The notes beneath the pieces are model-generated. The model was not told where the DNA came from and did no database searches. It saw only the letters and a list, made by a program, of their open reading frames with translations. Of a stretch of 64,000 nt of DNA, positions 8,885 to 17,838 are shown one piece after another (position 1 is the first letter of the stretch; each line of letters opens with the position of its first letter). Made by a program: the position numbers and the translations under genes. The stretch is from Deltaproteobacteria bacterium (GTDB taxonomy: Bacteria > Myxococcota > Kuafuiibacteriia > Kuafuiibacteriales > Kuafuiibacteriaceae), in the NCBI GenBank assembly GCA_016703535.1, contig JADJBV010000001.1, positions 5,136,001 to 5,200,000 on the forward strand. Direction: 5' to 3'.

Positions 8885-9829
8885 GTGAGCGCGATCCTTG
8901 GCTTGACCCTGCTGTTGTGGTCTGCGGGGCTGGAGGTCCGGGGGGCCGCCGGGGTGCAGCTCGACGCCGCGCCCCATGGGATCTTGGACCTGGGCCTGCG
9001 CAGCGGCCCTTGGTCGGCCGAGCTCTACACCGACACCTTGGATCTGCGGTTATCCGAGGCCGACGAGACCGGCCGATCTTTCGTGGCCGTGCGACTGGGG
9101 GCCTTGGCGGCCCAGCTCCTCTTCGCGCCCTGGTCCGACGGCGCCCCGGATCCGGCCCGGGCCTTGTTGTCGCCCCACGCCGCGCTCCAGCTCGGTCGGT
9201 ACGAATACCTGGGGCGCGGCCTCTACCTGGGCCTGGAGGGTGAGGCCCGGGCCTTCCTCTTCTTCAAAGGCTCCGAACGCAACACCCCCGCCCCCGATCC
9301 AACCTGGGTCTTGAGCCCGAAGGGGGTGGTCGGTTATTGGACCCCCGCCCTGGAGTTGCGGTTCGAGGCCAGCACCGACGTGTTGCCCGATCGAGTGGCC
9401 CCCCGAGGTGCGGGCTACTTTCGCCTCTTGCCCGAAGGTGTCCTGGTGCCGCGGATCGAGTTGTGGGCGGGCTCGGGCCACAAACAAGGTGACCTGCTGC
9501 GGACCCGCCTCGGCGGCCTCAACCCCTACGTGGTGCCCTTGGCCGGCGCCGGCTGGGCCGAACGTTGGGTCGAAGACTACGCGGTCCTGCGGATCGGGCC
9601 CCACCTCCACTTTTTCCCGTTCGGGCTCACCGCCCAGCTTTCGGTGGTGGCGGACCTGGCCTGGGCCGACGGCCAACGAGATCTGGGCCTGGGGCTTTTG
9701 GGCCGCCTCGAGGGAGACCCGTGGTTCATCGAGCTCTCCGGCGGGTACACCCCCACCTTACCAAGGCCGGAAGGGGCCTCCCGACTTTCGGCCTTCTTGA
9801 TGGCGGGGTCCCGCTGGGCGGGTTGGTGA
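8885..9829 (+). CDS. Probable outer-membrane beta-barrel protein, unknown function
   Basis: 314 aa from a GTG at 8885, the first start that gives a signal peptide (hydrophobic core LGLTLLLW, small residues before the predicted cut near residue 22). Further upstream the frame overlaps the divergent kinase gene. The mature part is rich in alternating hydrophobic and polar residues, Gly and aromatic residues, and ends in Trp, as expected of an outer-membrane barrel. There is no match to a named family that I can see. It is divergent from the histidine kinase with 58 bases between starts. Confidence 0.55.
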   Translation: MSAILGLTLLLWSAGLEVRGAAGVQLDAAPHGILDLGLRSGPWSAELYTDTLDLRLSEADETGRSFVAVRLGALAAQLLFAPWSDGAPDPARALLSPHAALQLGRYEYLGRGLYLGLEGEARAFLFFKGSERNTPAPDPTWVLSPKGVVGYWTPALELRFEASTDVLPDRVAPRGAGYFRLLPEGVLVPRIELWAGSGHKQGDLLRTRLGGLNPYVVPLAGAGWAERWVEDYAVLRIGPHLHFFPFGLTAQLSVVADLAWADGQRDLGLGLLGRLEGDPWFIELSGGYTPTLPRPEGASRLSAFLMAGSRWAGW

Positions 9830-9846
9830 GCGGATCACCCAGCAAC

Positions 9847-9888
9847 ATCGCTCACATATCAATCGCTCAAAACTATATCGTGCGCGAT
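9847..9888 (+). promoter_or_regulatory. Candidate operator/promoter region of ohr
   Basis: This is an AT-richer pocket just before ohr. It has a direct repeat ATCGCTCA (9847-9854 and 9862-9869, 15 bases apart) and a small inverted repeat ATCG-TGCG-CGAT (9877-9888). An OhrR-type site is expected here because the regulator is encoded in the same operon. The repeats do not match a published OhrR site that I can recall. Confidence 0.3.
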
Positions 9889-9922
9889 GGAATCGTTTCC
9901 ACGCCAATCGGGTTGTAGAGGC

Positions 9923-10350
<428 letters not shown>

Positions 10351-10354
<4 letters not shown>

Positions 10355-10785
10355 ACGATCCGCTGCACCTCGAGGGCCAACTCTGCTTCGCCCTCTACAA
10401 CACCACTCGAGCCATGACCGGGGCCTATCAGCCGCTCCTCGAGAAGCTGGAGCTGACCTATCCCCAGTACCTGGTGATGTTGGCGTTGTGGGAAGAGGAC
10501 GGGGCCCGGGTCTCGAGGTTGGGCGATCGTTTGTGTCTCGACTCAGCGACCCTCACGCCGCTCCTGAAGCGCCTCGAGGCCCGAGGCCTGGTGACCCGGC
10601 AGCGCAGCCAGGCCGATGAGCGGGTGGTGCAGATCCACCTGACCCCCGAAGGAAAGCGGCTCAAGAAGCGGGCCGAAGGGGTGCCCAAGGCCATCTTCGC
10701 CAAAACCGGCATGACCTTGGCGCAGCTGAACGCCCTTCGGGATCAGCTGCTGGTCCTCACCGAACGGCTCCGAGCCTCGGAATAA
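10351..10785 (+). CDS. ohrR: MarR-family repressor OhrR
   Basis: 144 aa winged-helix regulator. The N-terminal segment LCFALYNTTRAMTGAYQPLLEKL has the reactive Cys at residue 12, in the place of the peroxide-sensing Cys of OhrR. The region LTYPQYLVMLALWEEDG and the wing DERVVQIHLTPEGK are typical of the subgroup. Oxidation of the Cys by organic peroxide releases it from DNA and derepresses ohr. It overlaps ohr by four bases, so translation is probably coupled, and it should be autoregulated with ohr. Confidence 0.92.
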
Positions 10786-10834
10786 AGGGCCTTCGGTTGC
10801 GCGGAGATCAGCGGGGGCCCCGGCGATCAGCGGA

Positions 10835-13561
10835 TCAGTGGGCTTCGTCCCAGTTCTTGCCGTGGCGGGCTTCGGCGAGGAGCGGCACCTCCAGCGGGTA
10901 CACGTGCTCCATCTCTCGTTTGACCATCGCCGCCACCGCTTCGGTCTCGGCCTCCGGGACCTCCAGCAGCAGCTCGTCGTGGACCTGGAGCAACAGCCGG
11001 GCCTTCGGGAAGGTCTCGGCCAAGATCGCGTCCACCCGGATCATCGCCAACTTGATCAAATCAGCGGCGCTGCCTTGGATGGGCGTGTTGACCGCCACCC
11101 GTTTGGCCGCCTCCCGGGAGCCGCGGTTTCGGGAGTGGAGGTCGGGGACCAGGCGACGACGGCCCAAAAGCGTGCGCACCTCACCACTTTTTTCGGCGGC
11201 CTCCACCGTGTCCTTCAAATATTGAGCGACCCCAGGCTGGCGCACGAAGTAGTCCTCGATGAACTGGGTGGCGACCTTGCGGGGCAACTTCAGATCCCGG
11301 GCCAGGCGCATCGGCCCCATCCCGTAGAGCACGCCGAAGTTCACCGCTTTGGCTTGAGTCCGCTGCTCCCGGGTGACCTCGGCGGGGGGCACGTTGAACA
11401 ACACCGACGCGGTGCGTGTGTGGACGTCGGCGTTTTCTCGGAAGGCGGTGGACAACACCTCGTCCCGACAGAAGTGGGCCAAGACCCGCAGCTCGATCTG
11501 GCTGTAGTCGACCGACACCAGTCGATGCCCCGGTTCGGCCACGAAGACCTGGCGCAACTTGCGCCCGAGTTCGCTGCGGATGGGGATGTTCTGCAGGTTG
11601 GGATCGTTGGAGGACAAACGACCGGTGGCGGCGGTCGCCTGGTTGAAGACGGTGTGCACCCGCCCAGTCCTTTTGGAGACCATCTTGGGCAAGGCGTCGA
11701 CGTAGGTCGACTTCAGCTTCTGCACCTGCCGGTGATCGAGGATCGTCTGAGGCAAGGGGTGATCATTGGCCAACTGCTCCAACACCGCGTGATCGGTGGA
11801 GGGCCCAGTTTTGGTGGTCTTGATGATCCGGAGGCCCAGCTCTTCGAAGAGGATCTTCTGCAGCTGTTTGGGAGAGCCGATGTTGAACTCTTTGCCCGCG
11901 GCCTCGTAGCAGGCCTTCTCCAGGCTGACCAACTCCACCGCAAAGGTCTCGGACATGCTGGTGAGCTGGGCGACGTCGATCTTGACGCCGGCCAACTCCA
12001 TCTTGGCCAACACCGGGATCAAGGGCAGCTCCACGTCGACCAACACCGGCAAGACCTGAGCTTGGTCCAAGGCCGGTCGCAGGATCTCGCTGGCCGCCAA
12101 GGAGATGTCGGCCCGTTCGCCGGCCAACTTGCAGGCGAGCTCCACCGGCAAGACCTCAAAGCCCTCTTGGCCCTTGAGCGCCGCCGCCCGATCGAGGGGA
12201 TCGTGGTCCAGGTAACGGCGAGCAACCGCCACCGCGCCGTGTTGAGTTTCGTCGGGCTCGAGCAGGTAACTCGCCAAGGTGGTGTCGAAGGTGAGGCCCC
12301 GGACCTCGATCCCTTCCCGGCGGTACAACTCGACCAACACCTTGGACTCGGCGCTGACCTTGGCCCGATCGGCCCGCTCCAAGATCGGCCGCAGCGCCGT
12401 CAACACCGTGTTCAACGACAGCTGTTTGGGCGCCCCCAAATACCGGTGGGCCAAGGGCAGATAAAACGCGGCGCCCCGGGCCGGCGCGACCGCCAAGCCC
12501 CAAACCATGGCGTCGACCATACTCTGATCGTCGGTCTCCACCGCCCAAGCGCTCACGGGCGCGGCTTCCAGGGCGCGGACCAACTCGGCCAATCCATCGT
12601 CCGTCGTGACGATTTGATAGCCGTCGGTCTTGATCGCCACGGCCACCGCCGGCACCACACTCGGCCCCGGGGCTTCTCCATCGGCAGAGTTCGCTCCACC
12701 CTCCTCTTCCAGCTTGGGAGAAAGGCGGCGGAACTCCAACTCGACGTAGAGATCCTTGAGCCGGGCCTTGTCCGGGCCCGGGTACTTGAGCTCATCGAGA
12801 TCGGCGATCCCCAGCTCCACGTCGTCCTTCAGCGCCACCAGCTGGCGCGACAACCAAGCGTCGGCCTCGGAGGTGGCCAAGGTCTCGCCCATCTTGCCCT
12901 TGATCTTGCCAGCCTTGGCGGCCTCCAAGATCTTGGCCAGGGTGCCGTGTTCGTGGATCAACTTGGCGGCGGTTTTGCCGCCCACCCCTTTGACCCCCGG
13001 GACGTTGTCGCTAGCGTCGCCGGCCAAGGCCAAGGCGTCGGCGATGGCCGCGGGCGGCACACCGAACTTCTCCTCCACCTCTTTGGGGTGGAATCGTTGG
13101 CCCTTCATCGGCTCGTAGATCGAGACCCGATCCGAAACCAGCTGGGTCAGATCTTTGTCGCCGGTGATGATGCAGACCTCGAAGCCGGCCTCGAGCGCCC
13201 TCCGCACCAAGGTGGCGATCACGTCGTCGGCCTCGACGCCGGGGACCCGGAACGTCTTGATCTGAAACGCCTCGGCGATCTCGCGAATTTTGGGGACCTG
13301 GGAGGAGAGGTCTTCGGGCGGCGGCGGCCGGTTCGCCTTATATTCAGTGTAAAGCTGTTGCCGAAACTGGGGGCCCCCGGCGTCGAAGGTGATCGCCAGG
13401 TATTCGGGCTGCTCTTCCCGCAGCGCCTTTTCGATCATGGTGGTGAAGCCGTAGATCGCGTTGGTGGGCTGGCCCTTGGCGGTGCTGAGAGGCCGAACCG
13501 CGTAGTAGGCCCGAAAGATGTAGCCCGAGCCGTCGATGATATGGAGCAGCTTTTTGGTCAT
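10835..13561 (-). CDS. polA: DNA polymerase I
   Basis: 908 aa from the ATG at 13561, which gives the family's usual MTKKLLHIIDGSGYIFRAYY opening and has AGGTAAGG upstream. It has a 5' nuclease (~1-300), a 3'-5' exonuclease-like domain (~315-510) and a polymerase domain (~540-908). Polymerase motifs are intact: DYSQIELR (685-692), R734/K738 with NFGVLYG (741-747) and HDE (861-863). In the middle domain the exo I Asp is Ala340 (Glu342 kept), and the exo III Tyr and Asp correspond to Leu479 and Arg483, while exo II Asp426 remains. Proofreading is therefore probably lost, as in Taq or Bacillus PolI. It functions in repair and Okazaki-fragment processing. Confidence 0.95.
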   Translation of the reverse strand: MTKKLLHIIDGSGYIFRAYYAVRPLSTAKGQPTNAIYGFTTMIEKALREEQPEYLAITFDAGGPQFRQQLYTEYKANRPPPPEDLSSQVPKIREIAEAFQIKTFRVPGVEADDVIATLVRRALEAGFEVCIITGDKDLTQLVSDRVSIYEPMKGQRFHPKEVEEKFGVPPAAIADALALAGDASDNVPGVKGVGGKTAAKLIHEHGTLAKILEAAKAGKIKGKMGETLATSEADAWLSRQLVALKDDVELGIADLDELKYPGPDKARLKDLYVELEFRRLSPKLEEEGGANSADGEAPGPSVVPAVAVAIKTDGYQIVTTDDGLAELVRALEAAPVSAWAVETDDQSMVDAMVWGLAVAPARGAAFYLPLAHRYLGAPKQLSLNTVLTALRPILERADRAKVSAESKVLVELYRREGIEVRGLTFDTTLASYLLEPDETQHGAVAVARRYLDHDPLDRAAALKGQEGFEVLPVELACKLAGERADISLAASEILRPALDQAQVLPVLVDVELPLIPVLAKMELAGVKIDVAQLTSMSETFAVELVSLEKACYEAAGKEFNIGSPKQLQKILFEELGLRIIKTTKTGPSTDHAVLEQLANDHPLPQTILDHRQVQKLKSTYVDALPKMVSKRTGRVHTVFNQATAATGRLSSNDPNLQNIPIRSELGRKLRQVFVAEPGHRLVSVDYSQIELRVLAHFCRDEVLSTAFRENADVHTRTASVLFNVPPAEVTREQRTQAKAVNFGVLYGMGPMRLARDLKLPRKVATQFIEDYFVRQPGVAQYLKDTVEAAEKSGEVRTLLGRRRLVPDLHSRNRGSREAAKRVAVNTPIQGSAADLIKLAMIRVDAILAETFPKARLLLQVHDELLLEVPEAETEAVAAMVKREMEHVYPLEVPLLAEARHGKNWDEAH

Positions 13562-13719
13562 GGGGGGCCCGGCCTTACCTAGCCGCCCCCTCCGATCGGG
13601 ACAAGCGGCCCTTCGCACCGAAACCTACCAATCCCGACAGCACCCTACCTGCCGAATTTTGAAGATCCCCCTAGCCTGGAGGGTCCAGGTGCGGTGCTAG
13701 ACTGGGTCAGCCGCCCCGC

Positions 13720-16365
13720 ATGGTTGGGTCCAACGTCCAGCGCTTCGGCCCCTACGTCATCCTCGATCGGATCGGCGACGGGGGTATGGCAGAGATCTTC
13801 CTCGCCAAACAACAAGGCTACTCGGGCTTCGAGAAGCTCGTGGCGCTGAAGCGGATCCACCCCCGCTACAGCCAAAACCACACCTTCGCCCAGATGTTGA
13901 TCCACGAAGCGAAGCTGGCCGCGACGCTCCAACATTTCAATGTCGTTCAAGTCTATGACTTGGGTGAAATTGAAGGTCAGGTTTTCATCGCGATGGAGTA
14001 CGTGCGCGGCCGAGACCTGGCCGCGGTCCTCTCGAACACCTACCGCCGCAAAGAGAAGTTGCCCCTGCCCTTGGCCCTCTGCATCGCCACCGAGTTCATG
14101 ACCGGGCTCGACTACGCCCACCGCATGCGATCCCACGATGGGACGGCCCTCGGGATCATCCACCGCGACATTTCGCCGCAGAACATGCTGATCTCCTACG
14201 AAGGTGAGGTGAAGGTCACCGACTTCGGGATCGCCCGGGTGATCTCCGAAAAGGAGGGCTTCCAGCTCCCCGGGAACCTGCACGGCAAGTTCGGCTACAT
14301 GTCCCCCGAGCAGGTCCTCGGCCAGGAGATCGATCAACGCTCCGACATCTTCAGCGCCGGCGTGGTGCTCTGGGAGATGTTGACCGGCCAACGCCTCTTC
14401 CGGGGCAAGGAGCACAAAGAGACGATCAAGATGATCGTCTCCCACAACGTGCCGCCGCCTTCGACCATCAACGCCGAGGTCCCGCCCAGCGTCGATCGCA
14501 TCGTGATGAAGGCCTTGGCCCGAGATCGCAACGCCCGCTACCAGACCACCGGCGCCTTGCTCGGTGAGTTGTCCCGGGCCGCCGACGCCCTGCCCCGTCG
14601 GGCCGCGACCCGGGATCTGTCGGTCTACATGCGTCGGCAGTTCGGCACCGGCGCGCCAGGCTACGCCACTCGGACCACCAAGGCTGGACCGGACCACCAC
14701 TCCAACGTCAGCTCCCACAGCGGCTTCAACTCGATCAGCGGCCTGTCGGAGGTCTCCTCCTTCAGCATGACGGGGCGCGAACGTACGCCCCTTGGCCAGA
14801 TCTTGGTCGATCAAGGGGTGCTCAAGCTCAGCGAGCTGGAGATCGTGCTCGCCGAACAGCGGGCCCGCGGTGGTCGCATCGGCGAACTTTTGGTGGCTTC
14901 GGGAACCATCAGCGAAGACGACCTGCTGCGTTCCCTCAGCACCCAATCGGGGCACCCGACCATCGGGAGCCGTGATCTGTTGGCCCTGCCGCCCCCGGCC
15001 AAACTCCTGAAGCGATTCCCCAAAGAGGCGGCCTTGGCCACCTTGATCTTGCCGGTGTCGGTCAACGAAGAGGCCCGATCGGTGGGGCTGGTGGTCAACG
15101 ATCCCTACGACGATCGTTCGGTGCTCGAGACCAAGGTGGTCCTGGGCGTCAACGACGTGGTGGTGTTTTTGGCGACCCGCACCGCGATCCGCGAGGCGAT
15201 CACCGCTTGGTACGGAGAAGACGAGGCCGAAGAAGCGGCCCCCGAGCCGATCTTTCCGTCCGAAGAGCCCACCATGGACGTGGGCCTGCCGGTGGTCCTG
15301 TTCGCCGACGCCGACCCGCTGATGGTCGAAGAGTTGGCGGCCCGGATGGCGGTCGAAGATTGTGAGGTGGTCACCGCCTTCGACGGCAAGGCCGCCCGTG
15401 AGATCTGCCGGACCCGCAAGCCGACGGTGGCCTTTTTGGACGCGGCCTTGCCAGGCATCGACGGCTTCAACCTCCTCCTCGAGCTGCGCAGCAAAAGTTC
15501 GGAAGCGGCGATCTTCATCACCTCCAGCCGGGGCGACGAGTTCCGACAAGCCAAAGCCCTGGAGTTGGGCGCCGACGACTTCGTGGTCAAGCCCTTCAGC
15601 CTGGAGCTGACCGCCAGCAAGATCCGTCGCGAGATCCAGAAGCGCTCCGGGGGGCGACGTCAGCTGGCCCCCACCGCCCAGTTCGCCGGCGTCTCCGGAT
15701 CTTTGGGCGAGATGAACGCGCTGGACATCATGCAAAGCCTGGAGCTCGGCCGAAAGACCGCCCACGTAGTGCTCCAATACGAAGACGGCCGGACCGGCGA
15801 GTTGAACGTGCGCATCGGGGCCTTGGTCGGCGCCGTTTCCGGCTCGATGTTGGGTGAAGAGGCCTTCTACCTGGTGACCCGCCCGGGCGCGGGCCTGTTC
15901 CGCATCGAATACCGGACCTCGCCGGTGCAAGAGAACGTCACCAAACCCAACACCTACCTGATGATCGAGGCGATGCGGCGCCTGGATGAAAGTGAGGCCG
16001 GCCTGGCGGTGCGGCCCGTGCCGCCCCCTCGAGGAGACGGCTTTACGATCCCGATCTCTTCGCCGGTCAACGCCCCCTTGCCTCGGGCTTTGATGACCCC
16101 GACCCCCACGCCGGCGGGTGTCCTCGACCAACGGATCCCCGAGCCGGCCTTGGACCTGCCGATCGAGGCGCCCGTCGAATATCGCAGCCTCACCGGCGAT
16201 CTGGTGCTCGAGCAAAACGCCCCCCGATTGCCCGATCCGGCCAACCTGGGCCCGGGTGGATATTCGATCGTCGAACCTCCAGCGACCTTGGCCCGGGTGC
16301 CGCTGCGGCGGATCTCGACCACCTTGGGCTCGGACCCGGGTCGCAAGAAGCCTCCGAACGGTTAG
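13720..16365 (+). CDS. Ser/Thr protein kinase fused to MshEN, receiver and DUF4388 domains
   Basis: 881 aa. Residues 9-290 are a Hanks-type kinase with glycine loop GDGGMAEIF, Lys44, HRDISPQN (Asp150), DFG (168-170) and GYMSPEQ, so it should be active. After a Ser/His-rich linker, residues ~355-498 resemble the MshEN/T2SSE N-terminal domain (LGQILVDQGVL, GRIGELLVASGTISEDDL), a fold known to bind c-di-GMP in some proteins. Residues ~523-640 are a receiver with acidic pair Asp530/Asp532, acceptor Asp574 and Lys624. Residues ~653-755 are DUF4388/PATAN. The tail is Pro-rich. No membrane span is seen. No strong ribosome site precedes the ATG. It converges on the HD-GYP-like gene. Confidence 0.9.
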   Translation: MVGSNVQRFGPYVILDRIGDGGMAEIFLAKQQGYSGFEKLVALKRIHPRYSQNHTFAQMLIHEAKLAATLQHFNVVQVYDLGEIEGQVFIAMEYVRGRDLAAVLSNTYRRKEKLPLPLALCIATEFMTGLDYAHRMRSHDGTALGIIHRDISPQNMLISYEGEVKVTDFGIARVISEKEGFQLPGNLHGKFGYMSPEQVLGQEIDQRSDIFSAGVVLWEMLTGQRLFRGKEHKETIKMIVSHNVPPPSTINAEVPPSVDRIVMKALARDRNARYQTTGALLGELSRAADALPRRAATRDLSVYMRRQFGTGAPGYATRTTKAGPDHHSNVSSHSGFNSISGLSEVSSFSMTGRERTPLGQILVDQGVLKLSELEIVLAEQRARGGRIGELLVASGTISEDDLLRSLSTQSGHPTIGSRDLLALPPPAKLLKRFPKEAALATLILPVSVNEEARSVGLVVNDPYDDRSVLETKVVLGVNDVVVFLATRTAIREAITAWYGEDEAEEAAPEPIFPSEEPTMDVGLPVVLFADADPLMVEELAARMAVEDCEVVTAFDGKAAREICRTRKPTVAFLDAALPGIDGFNLLLELRSKSSEAAIFITSSRGDEFRQAKALELGADDFVVKPFSLELTASKIRREIQKRSGGRRQLAPTAQFAGVSGSLGEMNALDIMQSLELGRKTAHVVLQYEDGRTGELNVRIGALVGAVSGSMLGEEAFYLVTRPGAGLFRIEYRTSPVQENVTKPNTYLMIEAMRRLDESEAGLAVRPVPPPRGDGFTIPISSPVNAPLPRALMTPTPTPAGVLDQRIPEPALDLPIEAPVEYRSLTGDLVLEQNAPRLPDPANLGPGGYSIVEPPATLARVPLRRISTTLGSDPGRKKPPNG

Positions 16366-16374
16366 GCGTTCGAG

Positions 16375-17829
16375 CTACAAGACGATGGCCATCCCCGGAT
16401 CGAGGTCGCCCAATTCGGCGGCCTTGGCCATCCCGACGATCCTGCCGCCCGGACCCTGATCTTCGGCCAGGTTGCGGATCATGGTCCGCTTCACCCGTTG
16501 GCCGTCGGCGGTCTTGACGATCTTCACGAAGGGTCGCTCGAAATGTTCGGGCTGGTTGGAGTTGTGATAGACGATCGCCAACTCGCCGCTTTGCAGGCGC
16601 ACGGCGCTGCCCAGCGGATAGATCCCCATCAGGTTGACCAAAGTCCGAACCACCAGCGGGTCGTAACGGGTGCCGGCTTCTTTGGTCAGGATGCGCAGCG
16701 CTTCGTCGGCGGTGTAGCCCTCTCGCCAAGGCCGGCGGGTGGTCAAGGCGTCGAAGGCGTCGGCCACGGCGACGATCCGAGAGAAGAGGTGCGTACGGCC
16801 CGCCTGCCCGGTTTCGGGGTCCAGGTAGGGGAGGTGATGTTCGTAGGCCACGATCACCCGCCGCATCATCGACTCGTTGATCATCCCTTTGCCGATGATG
16901 GATCGGATCTGCCGGATCATCGCGTCGTAGACCTGGACGCGTTCTTCCGGCGAAAGTTCGCCGTCGCGTTCGATCATCGCGCTGGGCAACAAGGCGAAGC
17001 CGATGTCGGCGAACAGGGCGGCCATCGCCAGATCCACCAACGCCAGGCGCTCGACCGAAAGCGCCCGGCCCATCACCACCGCCAAGACGCAGGTGTTGGC
17101 GGCGTGGTTGTAGTTGTAGTCACCGGCGGCGTTTTTGATGGCCGCGACGCGGATCAAGAAGTTGACCCGTTCGGTGGCGATGTCGACCAGGTCTTGGGCG
17201 ATGCGGGTGATGTTGAGCTTGTTGTCGCTGGGATCTTGACCGGCCTTCACCTTGGCCACGAACTCCCGGACGGCGACGATGGTCTTGGCGTAGGTCTGTA
17301 GCGCGAAGGTCTTGCGATCGATCCGCAGGGCCTGCTCTTCTTCGATGCCGTCGGTCAGGTGCCGCGGATCCAGGAGCTCCATCGCCAGGTCTTTGAGGTC
17401 CTCCAAGGAACGCCGCAGCTCGAGCAGCTGCTCCTCGTTTTCGACCGGACGTACGAAGCGGAGCAGGAACTCCCGAAGGGCGTGGCTGTCGACCGGCCGC
17501 GCGAAGGCCAAACCACCCAGGCCTCGTTGGCTGAACTCCGACTGCAGGTGTTCGACCTGGGAAGAGACCATCGCGTCCAAGCGGATCCGTTGGTCATTGA
17601 GGTAGACGATCCCGTCCACAAACTGCAGGCGCACCGCTCCGCCCAAAGCAGCCCACAAGGTGTTGATGGTGTCCTTCAGGCTTTCGCTGGCGATCAGCAG
17701 AGCGTTGTTGCTGGAGTCGTGGATCCTCATGGTGCGCAAGACCATGTGGAGCTGCAACACCAAGGTCCGCCCGAGCTGTTGCAGCTTGGCGTTGGTGGCC
17801 GGGTTGGGGGCTTTGGCGTCGGTGTTCAT
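16375..17829 (-). CDS. Degenerate HD-GYP domain protein with a novel N-terminal module
   Basis: 484 aa. Residues ~20-130 form an alpha/beta module also found in the next upstream gene. Residues ~180-415 are HD-GYP-like: His242, then FADIG (273-277) where active enzymes read HD-IG, then EHH (330-332) without the following Glu and with no GYP, then RIVAVADAFDALTTRRPW (351-368), which is well kept. The HD pair that binds metals has lost its His, so c-di-GMP hydrolysis is unlikely and a binding or scaffold role is more likely. The C-terminal ~80 residues look like a small beta domain. It begins 9 bases after the HEAT gene stop, implying one operon. Confidence 0.85.
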   Translation of the reverse strand: MNTDAKAPNPATNAKLQQLGRTLVLQLHMVLRTMRIHDSSNNALLIASESLKDTINTLWAALGGAVRLQFVDGIVYLNDQRIRLDAMVSSQVEHLQSEFSQRGLGGLAFARPVDSHALREFLLRFVRPVENEEQLLELRRSLEDLKDLAMELLDPRHLTDGIEEEQALRIDRKTFALQTYAKTIVAVREFVAKVKAGQDPSDNKLNITRIAQDLVDIATERVNFLIRVAAIKNAAGDYNYNHAANTCVLAVVMGRALSVERLALVDLAMAALFADIGFALLPSAMIERDGELSPEERVQVYDAMIRQIRSIIGKGMINESMMRRVIVAYEHHLPYLDPETGQAGRTHLFSRIVAVADAFDALTTRRPWREGYTADEALRILTKEAGTRYDPLVVRTLVNLMGIYPLGSAVRLQSGELAIVYHNSNQPEHFERPFVKIVKTADGQRVKRTMIRNLAEDQGPGGRIVGMAKAAELGDLDPGMAIVL

Positions 17830-17838
17830 GACCAGGCG

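Noticed and set aside
10838..13582. 914-aa plus-strand open frame opposite polA
   Set aside because: Complement of a gene with all polymerase motifs. No conserved feature in the antisense product.
13645..16215. 856-aa open frame on the minus strand, opposite the kinase gene
   Set aside because: Shadow frame of a gene with clear kinase and receiver motifs. Its product is rich in Gly, Gln, Arg and His without motifs, as expected of the antisense of high-GC coding DNA.
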